A DNA stretch of 40,185 nucleotides from Deinococcus marmoris (GCF_001949125.1 NZ_MSTI01000070.1:1-40185); one strand, 5' to 3'. Shown: positions 1 to 7,958, counted from the first letter of the stretch. Numbers and translations: made by a program. The notes: generated by a model not told the origin, from the letters alone.

Positions 1-2
1 GG

Positions 3-287
3 GGGAGCCAATACACGAGTGAGGTCTACAAGGAGGCGCTAGACAGACTGCACGCGGTTCAGAGCATGAGCGAGAAAGGAGAATGCTGGGATAACGCCGT
101 TCAGGAGAGCTTTTTCGCGACGTTGAAGACGGAACTGGAACTTGGAAAGGCGCAGTGGGGTCGTGCCCAAACACGAACGGAGGTCTTCGAGTGGATTGAG
201 GTGTTCTATAACCGCCAGCGTCGTCACTCCGCGTTAGGCTACCGGTCCCCGGCGGCCTTTGAGGAGCAAGCCCCCATCCCGAACTGA
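3..287 (+). CDS. IS3-family transposase OrfB, C-terminal part (5' end outside window)
   Basis: The reading frame is open from the window edge and ends at 285-287. It carries the typical C-terminal end of an IS3-family (IS150-like) DDE transposase: an S-M-S-x-K-G-x-C-W-D-N-A block, the E-S-F-F-A-T-L-K stretch that holds the last catalytic Glu, and the Y-N-x-x-R-x-H-S-A-L-G-Y-x-S-P-x-x-F end. The upstream catalytic Asp residues lie outside the window, so completeness cannot be judged. The first ATG in the window (66) is internal, not the start. The element end seems to lie about 25 bp downstream, near 313, where it abuts a broken HD-GYP gene. Confidence 0.9.
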   Translation, partial: GSQYTSEVYKEALDRLHAVQSMSEKGECWDNAVQESFFATLKTELELGKAQWGRAQTRTEVFEWIEVFYNRQRRHSALGYRSPAAFEEQAPIPN

Positions 288-313
288 GCCTCCACCAAAC
301 ACTTGACAGATCA
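288..313 (+). mobile_element. Putative right end of the IS3-type element
   Basis: Between the transposase stop and the start of HD-GYP homology lies a short stretch ending in GACAGATCA. Read from the outside in on the minus strand it begins TGATCTGTCAAG, a TG-start typical of IS3-type ends. The left end is not in the window, so the inverted repeat and target duplication cannot be checked. The exact boundary is uncertain by a few bases. Confidence 0.5.
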
Positions 314-726
314 GTGGCCGGCAAAAAGCCCAGCGCGGCAACGAAATGCAGACCCTCGCCGACGTGTGAGCGCATCACGGCCCGCTCGCCCGCATCCAGC
401 GCCCCAGGTTTGAGCAGCACCGCGTCAGGGATGGCGATCTTGCCGATGTCGTGCAGGTACGCGCCCCAGCGCAACGCCCGCGTCTGGGAGGGAGACCAGC
501 ACAGCGCCTCCGCCATCCTCATGGCCAGGGCGGCCACCCGGTCCGTGTGGCCCTTCGTCTCACCGTCGCGCACTTCCAGCGCCAGGCCCAGCACTCGGAG
601 GGCGGCCTCACACGCCGCACTGGCCCGCTCATCAACGGCCAGACGGTCAGCGAGGGTGGTCTGCCGACCGTCTACAACGTCCTTGCCAACGCCCAAGTCA
701 GCGAGATAGAGCTTGTCAGAGAACAT
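314..726 (-). pseudogene. HD-GYP phosphodiesterase gene truncated by the IS3-type element
   Basis: Read on the minus strand from an ATG at 724-726 (preceded by an in-frame TGA), the frame gives a protein closely similar to the HD-GYP domain encoded at 2044-3258. It matches the helix with L-G-L-A-L-E-x-R-D-G-E-T-x-G-H-T-D-R-V, then W-G-A-Y-L-H-D-I-G-K-I-A-I-P-D-A-V-L-L-K-P, then V-M-R-S-H-V-x-x-G-L and A-A-L-G-F-L-P-A. Homology stops at the IS end, before the H-H-E-R-W-N-G-x-G-Y-P motif, so the metal site and the GYP signature are missing and the product cannot be an active c-di-GMP phosphodiesterase. It appears to be a paralogue of the intact neighbour, with the GGDEF gene between them. The short N-terminus suggests loss of a sensor region as well, or a stand-alone ancestor. 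Confidence 0.8.
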
Positions 727-799
727 GGCGGCAACGTAACAGCGCAAACCTCACAGCCGTCTGAATGGGAGAAAGGTTCAACGGAGATGAAAGGACTGC

Positions 800-1918
800 T
801 CAGTACTCAATCCCGAAATCGAGGCCCCAGTTCACTTGACGGCCCACCACACGTCGCTGCTTGGCCTGATACATCCGCGCGTCGGCCAGTGACAGCCACT
901 CCTCAATTCCCGCATCCGGTGGGGGCTGCGCCACACCCCCCTGAAGACAGACCGGGCCAGGACCCGGCGGCCAGTCTGCGGCCCGCAGTCCATCCGTCAG
1001 CCGGTTGCCCAGGTCCTCCAGCCGCGTTTCCGGTTCCCACACCAGCAGGGCAAACTCATCCCCACTCAGACGGAACACCATGTCCGGCGCCGGGAAGGTC
1101 TGGCTCAGCACCTGCCCCAGGGTGGCCAGCACCGCGTCGCACACCTGATGCCCAAACCCATCGTTGATCAGCTTGAATTCGTGGACGTCGAGCATCACCA
1201 GGCTCAGGGTCTGGCCCTCGCGGCGGGCGGCGGCCAGCGCCAGGGCCACATCGTCGTGAAAAGCCCGGCGGTTGGGCAGCCCCGTCAGAGCGTCGGTCCG
1301 GGTGAGCCGTCCGAGTTCTTCGCGCAGGGCTGCGTTTTCCAGCGCAATCGAGACGTGCTGGGCCAGCAATTCCAGGAACTCCAGATCGGTGTCGTCAAAG
1401 GCATCCACCTCATAACTCTGAATGGACAGCACGCCCATCCGTTCCCTACGAACTTCCAGCGGCACGAACAGCATGGACAGGGTGGGCTGGTCCGGTTGCT
1501 CATATTTCCCTGCGATGTCCAGAATGACTTGATCATCGTCGAGCAGCCGCCGCATCCGGGCTGGGTGTGCATCCAGGTAGGCGTAAATGTCGGGAACCGA
1601 CAGCGCCTCACCGTGCAGAACGCTCTCGATAACGCCGTCAGGATAGAACGGCAGGCGCTGGGTATAGCGCCGATTTCCCTCGTACAGTTCCCATAGCCAG
1701 TCACCTGCCGGTTGTCGCAGGGCCAGCAGAGTGGCATGACCGGGGAACAGCGTTCCTGTCTGCTCGTGGACGGCGCGCACCACTGCTTCCACCCCGTGGC
1801 TGTTACGGGCCAGGGAGGCCAGCGCCTGCACCAGACGGCGGTAACGCAACAGTAAAGTTGTGGTTAGGTCCGGCAAGGGGGACTCCAGAAACAGAGAATG
1901 GATGGCCAGCGGGTGCAA
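800..1918 (-). CDS. GAF-GGDEF diguanylate cyclase-like protein
   Basis: The 372-residue protein has a GAF-like sensor at about residues 25-195 (the L-F-V-P-L-E-V-R-R-E-R-M-G-V-L-S-I-Q block and the Q-H-V-S-I-A-L-E-N-A exit helix). A GGDEF domain follows at about 205-370, starting D-A-L-T-G-L-P-N-R-R. The signature is S-G-D-E-F (285-289) instead of GGDEF, and the helix has L-D-V-H-E-F-K-x-I-N-D. SGDEF can be compatible with cyclase activity in this family, but activity is not proven. No RxxD inhibitory site is visible at the usual place before the signature. It probably makes c-di-GMP in the cytoplasm in response to a ligand. The start is TTG at 1916-1918 with only a weak upstream GGAG, and a later start is possible. 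It lies between a broken and an intact HD-GYP gene, all co-oriented. Confidence 0.9.
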   Translation of the reverse strand: MHPLAIHSLFLESPLPDLTTTLLLRYRRLVQALASLARNSHGVEAVVRAVHEQTGTLFPGHATLLALRQPAGDWLWELYEGNRRYTQRLPFYPDGVIESVLHGEALSVPDIYAYLDAHPARMRRLLDDDQVILDIAGKYEQPDQPTLSMLFVPLEVRRERMGVLSIQSYEVDAFDDTDLEFLELLAQHVSIALENAALREELGRLTRTDALTGLPNRRAFHDDVALALAAARREGQTLSLVMLDVHEFKLINDGFGHQVCDAVLATLGQVLSQTFPAPDMVFRLSGDEFALLVWEPETRLEDLGNRLTDGLRAADWPPGPGPVCLQGGVAQPPPDAGIEEWLSLADARMYQAKQRRVVGRQVNWGLDFGIEY

Positions 1919-2043
1919 GTGAACCCAGGCTCCACGCTCAAGAAATGACGATGATTACAGACAACTGATGATGCTGCACCGCAACAGGTCACGGGCACCT
2001 CCATCTTTCTGAACACAACGTCCTGCGCGAGCGCCTTTGGGCC

Positions 2044-3258
2044 TCAGGTGGCGTGTGACCTGTCCGCAGTCATCATCTCGCTGAACACCTGTACCAGCTC
2101 AGGATCGAAATGCTGACCTGCCTGCAACTCGATCTCCGCGAGCGCCTGCTCTGCGGTCCATGCTGCCTTGTACGGCCTCGGACTCGTCAGCGCGTCGTAC
2201 ACATCACATAACGCAAAAATCCGCCCCTCCAGACTGATGGCCTCACCCGCTTTCCCCGCTGGATACCCCTGACCATTCCAGCGCTCATGGTGATCGCCGA
2301 TCACATCCAGCGCTGCTGCGGGGAGAAACCCCAAGGCTGCGGCAAACCGCAGCCCCGCCTCCACATGCGAGCGCATCACCGTCCACTCCGCACCACTCAG
2401 CTTGTCCGGCTTGAGCAGCACGGCGTCCGGAATGGCGATCTTGCCAATGTCATGCAGATACGCGCCCCAGCGCAACGCCTGAAGTTGCGCCGGACCCCAG
2501 GACAGGGCTGTCCCCATCCGCAGCGCCAGCACAGTGACCCGGTCCGTATGGCCCCGGGTCTCCCCATCACGTGCCTCTAACGCCAACCCCAGCGCGCGCA
2601 GGGCGGCCTCACGCGCCTGCACCGCCTGCTCATCGGCGGCCAGACGGCCCGCCAGACCGGCAATGGTGCCCGCCACCATGCTGAAGAGCGCGGCCTCCTC
2701 GGCCTGCCAGCGGTGCGGCTCCAGGGTGTGCATGAGAAATGCGCCCAGCAGGCGGCCCCCGGCGTCACAGACCGGACAGGCCGCCAGACTGGCCACCCCC
2801 AGTTCGGGGAAGCCCACTGTCTGGGGGGCGGCGGCGGTGTCATCGAAGAACAGTGGGCGGGCGCTGGAAACCAGCGCCCGCATCAGCGGCGTGTCCGCAG
2901 GCAGGCCATGAACAGCCAGGTGTTGCATTTCCAGGGTCTTCGGCATCTCGCCCCACGCGGCGCGCACCTGATAGTTCAGGGCCTGCGTGCCGCTGACTTG
3001 AAAATAGGCCGATCCCACTGCGGCCGTGTGGGTGACCAGATGTTCCAGGGTGGGGGTCACGCCGCTGGCCAGGTCCGGGGCGGAGATGATGAGTTGGGTC
3101 AGGGTCAGGACCGACTGGGCCGCTGTGATGCGGACGTCGTCATGTGAGGGCAGGTCAGACACGCGCGGGGTGTGCGCTGCGGAGAAAGCCATAAACTCAG
3201 CATAAAGCCTGCCGCTCACAAGACCATCACGGTGCTGACGAACCAACGTCTCTGTCAA
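2044..3258 (-). CDS. GAF-like/HD-GYP c-di-GMP phosphodiesterase
   Basis: The 404-residue protein has a GAF-like region at about 45-205 and an HD-GYP domain at about 215-395. Visible metal-site and signature motifs are H237 in G-H-T-D-R-V, H269-D270 in Y-L-H-D-I-G-K, H-H-E-R-W-N-G-Q-G-Y-P at 323-333 and D352 in C-D-V-Y-D-A-L-T-S. HD-GYP proteins hydrolyse c-di-GMP, so this is likely the counterpart of the GGDEF protein next to it. The listed start is TTG (3256-3258), preceded by an in-frame TAA. An ATG at residue 23 (3192) is an alternative. The IS4-type element ends only about 25 bp upstream, so the native promoter and perhaps the native N-terminus have been replaced. Expression may now depend on the IS. 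Confidence 0.9.
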   Translation of the reverse strand: MTETLVRQHRDGLVSGRLYAEFMAFSAAHTPRVSDLPSHDDVRITAAQSVLTLTQLIISAPDLASGVTPTLEHLVTHTAAVGSAYFQVSGTQALNYQVRAAWGEMPKTLEMQHLAVHGLPADTPLMRALVSSARPLFFDDTAAAPQTVGFPELGVASLAACPVCDAGGRLLGAFLMHTLEPHRWQAEEAALFSMVAGTIAGLAGRLAADEQAVQAREAALRALGLALEARDGETRGHTDRVTVLALRMGTALSWGPAQLQALRWGAYLHDIGKIAIPDAVLLKPDKLSGAEWTVMRSHVEAGLRFAAALGFLPAAALDVIGDHHERWNGQGYPAGKAGEAISLEGRIFALCDVYDALTSPRPYKAAWTAEQALAEIELQAGQHFDPELVQVFSEMMTADRSHAT

Positions 3259-3283
3259 AGACCGTTAGCTTTCCGGCAACACC

Positions 3284-4468
3284 TCAGTACCCGACAGTTT
3301 CTGCTCCTATCGTCTGGTGCGGCATCCAGAGTTGAATCAGATCAAGCAGTTCATCTCCTGAAGCCCCGACTTGACGGAAAGACGCCCGGACGAGCGACTG
3401 GAGGCCCAGGGTCACGACACTCCACGCCCGCCGTCCGTGTGTTTTAAGGGCAGTCTCCTGGGCGATGCCGACCAGGACGCTCCAGACATACGCCAGGGTC
3501 AGCAAACAGAGCAGCCGCGTCACATGGGCCGGAAGCGTCATGTGGGTGTTTTCCAATCGAAAGCCCTTGGTTTTGAGTGCTCTGAATAGACATTCGATTT
3601 CCCAGCGTTTGCGGTACCCCTTCAGAATGTGCTGGCCCTTGGTGGCGTTGCTTGCCACAGTCAGGGGTTCCCCCTGATCTGTCCGCGTCAGAACCACGTT
3701 CATCGGCAAGCCGTAGACCACGGCATTGTCGATCAGCATGGCTTTTTCATCGGGTTGGAGTCCCTCCAGCCACTCGCCCGCAGGCAGATCATCAATGCTC
3801 GCATCCACCCGCAGTCTCACCGTGATGGGGAGCCCACGCTCAGCCAATCCCTGAATCCACGCCTGGCCGATGAATTCCCGGTCTGCATAGATCGTGGCAA
3901 CGTCGCAGCAGTCCAGCAGCGTTAGCGCCTCGTCCAGCAGGGTCAGCCGGGTCCTCGTCCCGCTGTTGCCGCTGTGCGGCAGCAGCTCGAACAGCAGTGG
4001 TACGGCCACGCCCCGCCAGTGAACAGCCAGCACCAGTGCATTCACGTCAGTCTTCCCCAATGTCCAGTTGCGGGCAAGCGTCCTCATGGGGAGGAGTAGC
4101 CCCATACGGGTGCTATCTCAGAGGCGACAGTCTGTTCTGCCCAAGAATGTGCGGTCCAGGCTGAACTCCCGCCGTTTTCCGTCAGGGAGCAGGGCCAGCA
4201 CCAGACGGGCGACATCCAAAGGACACAAGGGGTGCTGGTGAAAAAAGCGCTCAATCTGGCGGATGATGGAAGCCGTTTGAGCGTTGCCGGGGCAACGCTC
4301 GGCCAGTGCCGCGTGGCAAACGTCTTTGGACCCGATCAACGCCAGAACAAGCAGGGCGAGCAGTTCCACCTGATTTTTTCGGTAGGCGGGGAAGTGAGAA
4401 ACGAAGCAGAGACTCAGCGATTTCAGGGCATTGGGAGACGCGCTCTGTTCTCGCGTACTGGACGACAA
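3284..4468 (-). pseudogene. IS4-family transposase, interrupted by an 81-bp insertion with an in-frame stop
   Basis: Two open segments, 4118-4468 (N-terminal 116 residues) and 3284-4105 (C-terminal 273 residues), lie in the same frame. They are separated by an insertion of exactly 27 codons that includes a TGA at 4118-4120. Removing the insertion restores S-L-D-R / N-W-T-L-G-K-T-D-V-N-A-L, the usual DDE context around the first catalytic Asp of IS4 transposases. The C-terminal part has the canonical Y-x2-R-x3-E-x6-K motif (Y-R-K-R-W-E-I-E-C-L-F-R-A-L-K). The restored protein would be about 367 residues, normal for the family. As it stands the gene should make a truncated N-terminal protein, unless the stop is read through or the ATG at 4105 is used. 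The N-terminal start is probably TTG at 4466-4468. Confidence 0.85.
4069..4154 (+). repeat. Short inserted module, copy A (inside the IS4 transposase gene)
   Basis: The stretch between two TGCGG pentamers (4069-4073 and 4150-4154) is absent from the inferred ancestral transposase, so it behaves like an insertion with a 5-bp target duplication. Its core, 4078-4137, recurs at 37890-37948 with 59 of 60 positions aligned and only about four differences. The core contains a perfect TGGGG/CCCCA hairpin (loop AGGAGTAG) flanked by further complementary segments. It carries no ORF of note. Its small size and hairpins make it resemble a MITE- or REP-like element; I do not recognise a named family. Confidence 0.75.
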
Positions 4469-4503
4469 ATTTCAAGCCCCCTCTAAAACTGTCGGGTACT
4501 GAG

Positions 4504-4751
4504 CTCTGAGCCACTGCCAAAAACCGGTCCAGGTCAGGATGGAATCTCTGACGGGCAGTGGGTGGATACACTCTGTGCTGCGAACGCTCCAGGAACGAGA
4601 TTTCCCAGCGCCAAGTGCGGCCTGACATGCTTACAGTCGACCCTCAGATAGCACACCGACAGACGGCACGGAATCAACGGAAGAACCGCAATAGCGGCGC
4701 AGGCCCAAATCTCTTCTGAATCAAAGCCTGAACGGGGTGCTAGGCTGAAAC
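4504..4751. other. Gene-free stretch between the IS4 element and a small CDS
   Basis: No convincing gene lies here. On the minus strand a short stretch around 4500-4625 reads R-T-W-R-W-E-I-S-F-L-E-R-S and H-P-D-L-D-R-F-L-A-V-A-Q. This could be the N-terminus of an older transposase into which the IS inserted, but it is too short to assign. The remaining DNA presumably contains the promoter of the small gene at 4752; no clear -35/-10 pair was identified. Confidence 0.4.
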
Positions 4752-4967
4752 ATGAATATGACAATTGTCATGCATGAGGGACAGACTCTTCATATCAAAG
4801 AAACCACTGCCTCTCAGGTCACAGACCTGCGTGAAAAGCTCAAGGCAGGCAGTGGTAGTTTCGAATTTATCATTGAGGATCGTCTGTACGTCGTCAATTG
4901 CGCCAGCGTAATGTATATCGACGTGACGCCTGCCTCCGCTGTCCGTCTGGCATCAGTGCCCATCTGA
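4752..4967 (+). CDS. Small protein of unknown function (71 aa)
   Basis: This ORF encodes a 71-residue protein with no signal peptide, membrane segment or cysteine motif. It alternates predicted strands and one amphipathic helix (T-T-A-S-Q-V-T-D-L-R-E-K-L-K), followed by a F-E-F-I-I-E-D-R-L-Y-V-V-N strand pair and I-D-V-T-P. This looks like a compact globular fold. It starts at ATG 4752, with a second ATG two codons later and a weak AGG upstream. Its base composition is less GC-rich than that of the flanking genes. It lies alone between an IS and the convergent regulator gene, so context gives no function. The even amino-acid composition and absence of an overlapping gene argue that it is real. 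Confidence 0.65.
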   Translation: MNMTIVMHEGQTLHIKETTASQVTDLREKLKAGSGSFEFIIEDRLYVVNCASVMYIDVTPASAVRLASVPI

Positions 4968-5028
4968 CCGTAAGGGTTGATCTGCTTGGCCAGCTGAACA
5001 ACTACTCCAGGTCAAGCCAGAAAACCGT

Positions 5029-6306
5029 TTACCGGCTCAACCACCGCGACTGAGAAAGTACATCGGTGAGCGCACTCACAACCTGCGCCAGCAGTTCCGT
5101 ATCACTGGAAACGCGTCTGTGTTCTTCATCCTGGCGCGCGATGTACAGCCGGGCCAGCGGCGGCTGATGGGTAGGACCAATCAAATATATTGTGGCCTTT
5201 ACATCGCTGAATTTGGGTCTATCGCTCTCTGTTGCCGATGGTGCTGCCGGATTCATGGCTTGGAAGGCTGCGGTCACCTGTGCAGGCCAGCCAGCCCCAT
5301 TAAGGTCTTCTGGCCTGAATTCCTGAGCGGCATGCACTGAAGGACAATGAGGATGAAGCCAAACGTAGGGTGTACCAATGTGCGTGCTTAGAAAATGCTG
5401 CACGCAACACGCCAGAGATTTCCAATCGCGGGCGGATGTCATTTTTTGCAGCAGTGTCAGCATCTGCTTGCCGCGTTGGATTTCGTGTTCTAGATGGGCC
5501 AGATCAAGATGATGTGATTTTTCATCCACTGGTGGCGTACCGTAGAGGAGCCGTCTCTGACAGGGAAGGTGAGAGCCGATAGACAGAGCCGCATGCGGCA
5601 GATCGTCGCGAATCTGCACGGCCAGTTGCATGGTTGTACGGGCAGGCATATCGCCTACCTCGCTCTGGATAAAACCGAGAAATCGGCGGTAGTGCGAAGT
5701 GGCGTCGTCCGCCCGGCCCAAACTGCAAAGACAGGTCATCAGATTCCGGTGAAACTGTTCACCACCCAGAGGGTCAGACGCCAGGCCCGTGGCAAGGTTT
5801 CGGACAGCAGAGTGACATTCAACCGCCGCGCAGTGCAGGGAGGCGGCTTCCATTCTGGCCCGCACGTAGGCGGCCCGCAGAGTCGTGCGGATTTCCTCGG
5901 CCCAATCATCGGTGTAGTCGGGAAGGAAGTCGCCCTCATACAGACTCATGGCCTCGTAGAGGTGCCGCAGCCGCTGCTCACGGTCCCCGGCACACTTGGC
6001 TCGGCGCAGAGCGTCCTCAAATAGGAGATAATCCACGTTCTGGTAATATGCCGGAGCCAGAAAATAGCGCCCTTCCCGTTCCATAACTGCGTCCTGATGT
6101 CCCAGCGCCTGCCGGAGTCGGTGCTGGATCACCCTAAAGCTATTTTCAACTACCCCCATCTGGTGAATCAGAGCGTTACGGGTGGTTCCATCGGGATGGG
6201 CCAGCAAGAGGTAAAAAAGGCGCTGAGCCACAGGGGCTGTCCACAGGACAACCCTGCCATCCACAGTGATTCGTTGCTGGCCAAATGTTGTGATGCTGCG
6301 CTGCAT
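5029..6306 (-). CDS. BTAD/SARP-like transcriptional regulator
   Basis: The 425-residue protein begins with a winged-helix DNA-binding domain (about 1-90; G-R-V-V-L-W-T-A-P-V-A-Q-R-L-F-Y-L-L-L-A-H-P-D-G and the recognition region with S-F-R-V-I-Q-H-R-L-R-Q-A-L-G). A bacterial transcriptional activation domain with TPR-like helices follows (about 95-245; L-Y-E-G-D-F-L-P-D-Y-T-D-D-W and L-C-S-L-G-R-A-D-D-A). The C-terminal 180 residues are not recognised. Such proteins are usually cytoplasmic activators of neighbouring genes. The gene is transcribed away from the exopolysaccharide locus, across an AT-rich spacer, so it may act on the divergent promoter region or on itself. The ATG start at 6304-6306 has a GGGACAG-like ribosome site upstream. 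Confidence 0.8.
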   Translation of the reverse strand: MQRSITTFGQQRITVDGRVVLWTAPVAQRLFYLLLAHPDGTTRNALIHQMGVVENSFRVIQHRLRQALGHQDAVMEREGRYFLAPAYYQNVDYLLFEDALRRAKCAGDREQRLRHLYEAMSLYEGDFLPDYTDDWAEEIRTTLRAAYVRARMEAASLHCAAVECHSAVRNLATGLASDPLGGEQFHRNLMTCLCSLGRADDATSHYRRFLGFIQSEVGDMPARTTMQLAVQIRDDLPHAALSIGSHLPCQRRLLYGTPPVDEKSHHLDLAHLEHEIQRGKQMLTLLQKMTSARDWKSLACCVQHFLSTHIGTPYVWLHPHCPSVHAAQEFRPEDLNGAGWPAQVTAAFQAMNPAAPSATESDRPKFSDVKATIYLIGPTHQPPLARLYIARQDEEHRRVSSDTELLAQVVSALTDVLSQSRWLSR

Positions 6307-7152
6307 AAGTCACTGTCCCGAGTGCAATGCACTTCACCGCCATGGGCTGCCAGAAAGGCTTTTCGAAGCCCTGTACCGAAATGGGGCTTCCAACCTATTT
6401 CTATACCTCTCATGTAACTCAACTGACCATGAGATCCACAGCGACACGACGCGGAAATTAAATGAGAATAAGATTTACGCAGTGTCACGTAACGCCATCG
6501 CAAATCTTGGGGCGAGGGATGACTCCGGGGGAAATAAATTCTATAGCTTTCCACACACTCTGAGAAGTAAGCCAAAACCGAATCAGACTGTCCTCAATGA
6601 ACGTACATTTCTTTCGGTTCCTCTGTGTTGCGAGGGCCATCTCGCCGAAAAATGCTGTCCCAGCGCCATGCCAAATCTATTCTCGATGTCAGGCCCTTTC
6701 AAACATTCATTTTGGGCGGATGGGAGACTAGACAACCATAGCCCGACGCATGTGTTGAAAAGGACGTCCTCAACGCTGGTGGCGTACGGGTTGGCATATT
6801 GCTTTTCACGTACAGTGCAAATTTCCAACCTTTTAAATATAAAAAAGATGAGAAAAAAATTAAGATGAATTTAATTAAAGGGGAGATAGATTCTGAGAAT
6901 TTTTGAACGCCTCTGCTGGAAATGTCGTTATACGGCGTCCTGCATGCATCGAGCGGAAAAATGAGAAGTCCAGCATAAGAACAGAGCGGGATAACAGCTC
7001 TGCATTAACTTGATTCACACAGCGCCGTCCATTAGGAAGTCTTCGAAAAAGACGGCGGTGGTGGATCAGAACCGTTGGATGGCAAATGCTTTATTTTTTT
7101 CATTTTTTGCGGAGTATGTGGTTTAGCCGGTGAGTGGTAGGGGAGGTGGGTT
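6307..7152. other. AT-rich intergenic region between divergent regulators (846 bp)
   Basis: The stretch is clearly less GC-rich than its surroundings and includes a run of A/T-only words around 6835-6875 and 7085-7105. Open frames across it have no domain signature and unbiased codon use, so I regard them as chance. It most likely contains the promoters of both divergent regulator genes. One weak candidate for the plus-strand gene is TTGATT at 7011-7016 with a 17-bp gap to TAGGAA, which I do not consider secure. Confidence 0.5.
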
Positions 7153-7851
7153 ATGGCAACAGTTTTACTGGTCGGACTAAGCAGTCCGACATTGAACGTG
7201 ATATCGGGGCTGCTGAACAGCGTCGAGTGTCATATCCTACTCGCGGCTGCGCCGAGGCAGCACGGGCGCTATATCAAGCTCACGCTGGCCATCACCGAAT
7301 TCTGCCCGCAGGATTTGCCTCTGCCAGAGTTCATCAACCGTGTGCGGCTGCTCCAGCCCTTGCAAACACTGGTGATTGGTCCAGATCTTCCCGAAGATCA
7401 AATGGCCCAAATACTGGCTCCTCAGCATGTGGTTCGCTACCTCAAAGCCGCTACGCTGACCCATCAAAGCCGCGAAATGCTGAAGGACTGGCTGCCGGAG
7501 GCGGGACAGAATGTCCTGAAGCTGGGATTCTTGCAGATGAACTTGCAAGACCAGACGGTCCACTACGGCGCGCAACTCCTGATGTTCACCCCCACCGAGG
7601 TCCGGCTCCTGCAAGTGCTTATGCAGCGTCCTGGGCAACACACGGCCTGCGCCATCCTTGAGTCGCTCGTCCACTGCCACGACGTTCAGGCGCACCTGGG
7701 CAACATGCGGCGCAAGCTCGATATGTATTCAGCAGTGCCGATGCTGCGAGGCAATCCGGGGCGAGGCTACGCCCTGGATGCGCGCCGCTACACCCGGCAC
7801 CGTGCCGATCCCGGTGCTGCGCTCAGAACCCAGCTCCGGTCCCTGATGTAG
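7153..7851 (+). CDS. OmpR-type winged-helix regulator with degenerate receiver domain
   Basis: The 232-residue protein has an N-terminal domain of about 110 residues that follows the receiver pattern (M-A-T-V-L-L-V-G-L-S first strand) but lacks the acidic pair and the phospho-acceptor Asp of true response regulators. The C-terminal part is an OmpR/PhoB-type winged helix: M-F-T-P-T-E-V-R-L-L-Q-V-L-M-Q-R-P-G-Q, then V-Q-A-H-L-G-N-M-R-R-K-L-D and G-N-P-G-R-G-Y-A-L. It is therefore expected to bind DNA without phosphorylation. The start is ATG 7153, with a strong GGGAGGTG six bases upstream. It precedes and is co-oriented with the polysaccharide genes, making it the likely local regulator of that operon (inference). 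Confidence 0.8.
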   Translation: MATVLLVGLSSPTLNVISGLLNSVECHILLAAAPRQHGRYIKLTLAITEFCPQDLPLPEFINRVRLLQPLQTLVIGPDLPEDQMAQILAPQHVVRYLKAATLTHQSREMLKDWLPEAGQNVLKLGFLQMNLQDQTVHYGAQLLMFTPTEVRLLQVLMQRPGQHTACAILESLVHCHDVQAHLGNMRRKLDMYSAVPMLRGNPGRGYALDARRYTRHRADPGAALRTQLRSLM

Positions 7852-7946
7852 ACCCAGCGACGTCCGTCCTAGCCTCCGTGACAGCTCCTGGATGCGGTCA
7901 TCTCCCATTGTCTTGCCCTCACCTAAACGCGCGGTGATGAACATCT

Positions 7947-7952
7947 AGGAGG
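7947..7952 (+). promoter_or_regulatory. Strong ribosome binding site AGGAGG for the 48-aa ORF
   Basis: A perfect AGGAGG ends six bases before the ATG at 7959. It is the best ribosome site in the region and is the main reason for calling the short ORF that follows. Confidence 0.75.
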
Positions 7953-7958
7953 AACCAC

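Larger units (their letters stand above)
3283..4503 (-). mobile_element. IS4-family insertion sequence, 1,221 bp, with matching terminal inverted repeats
   Basis: An 18-bp sequence at the left end (CTCAGTACCCGACAGTTT, 3283-3300) is repeated exactly in inverted orientation at the right end (4486-4503; the repeat extends one more A at 4485). The only cargo is an IS4-type transposase on the minus strand whose stop codon overlaps the left repeat. No target duplication is evident: the left flank reads GGCAACAC and the right flank CTCTGAGC. The element therefore may have taken part in a rearrangement, or the flanks have decayed. The transposase gene carries an 81-bp insertion, described separately. 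Without it the IS would be 1,140 bp. Confidence 0.9.

Noticed and set aside
314..1167. Plus-strand frames over the HD-GYP remnant and GGDEF gene
   Set aside because: Minus-strand translation gives clear HD-GYP and GGDEF motifs; the plus frames are Arg/Ser/Pro-rich shadows.
4078..4137. Module core as a manganese (yybP-ykoY) riboswitch because of GGAGTAGC
   Set aside because: Only a short word matches. The surrounding stems and second conserved loop of that riboswitch are not present, and one copy lies antisense inside a transposase gene.
6266..6868. A 200-residue plus-strand frame in the AT-rich spacer
   Set aside because: It overlaps the start of the SARP-like gene, has no ribosome site or motif, and its residue usage looks random.
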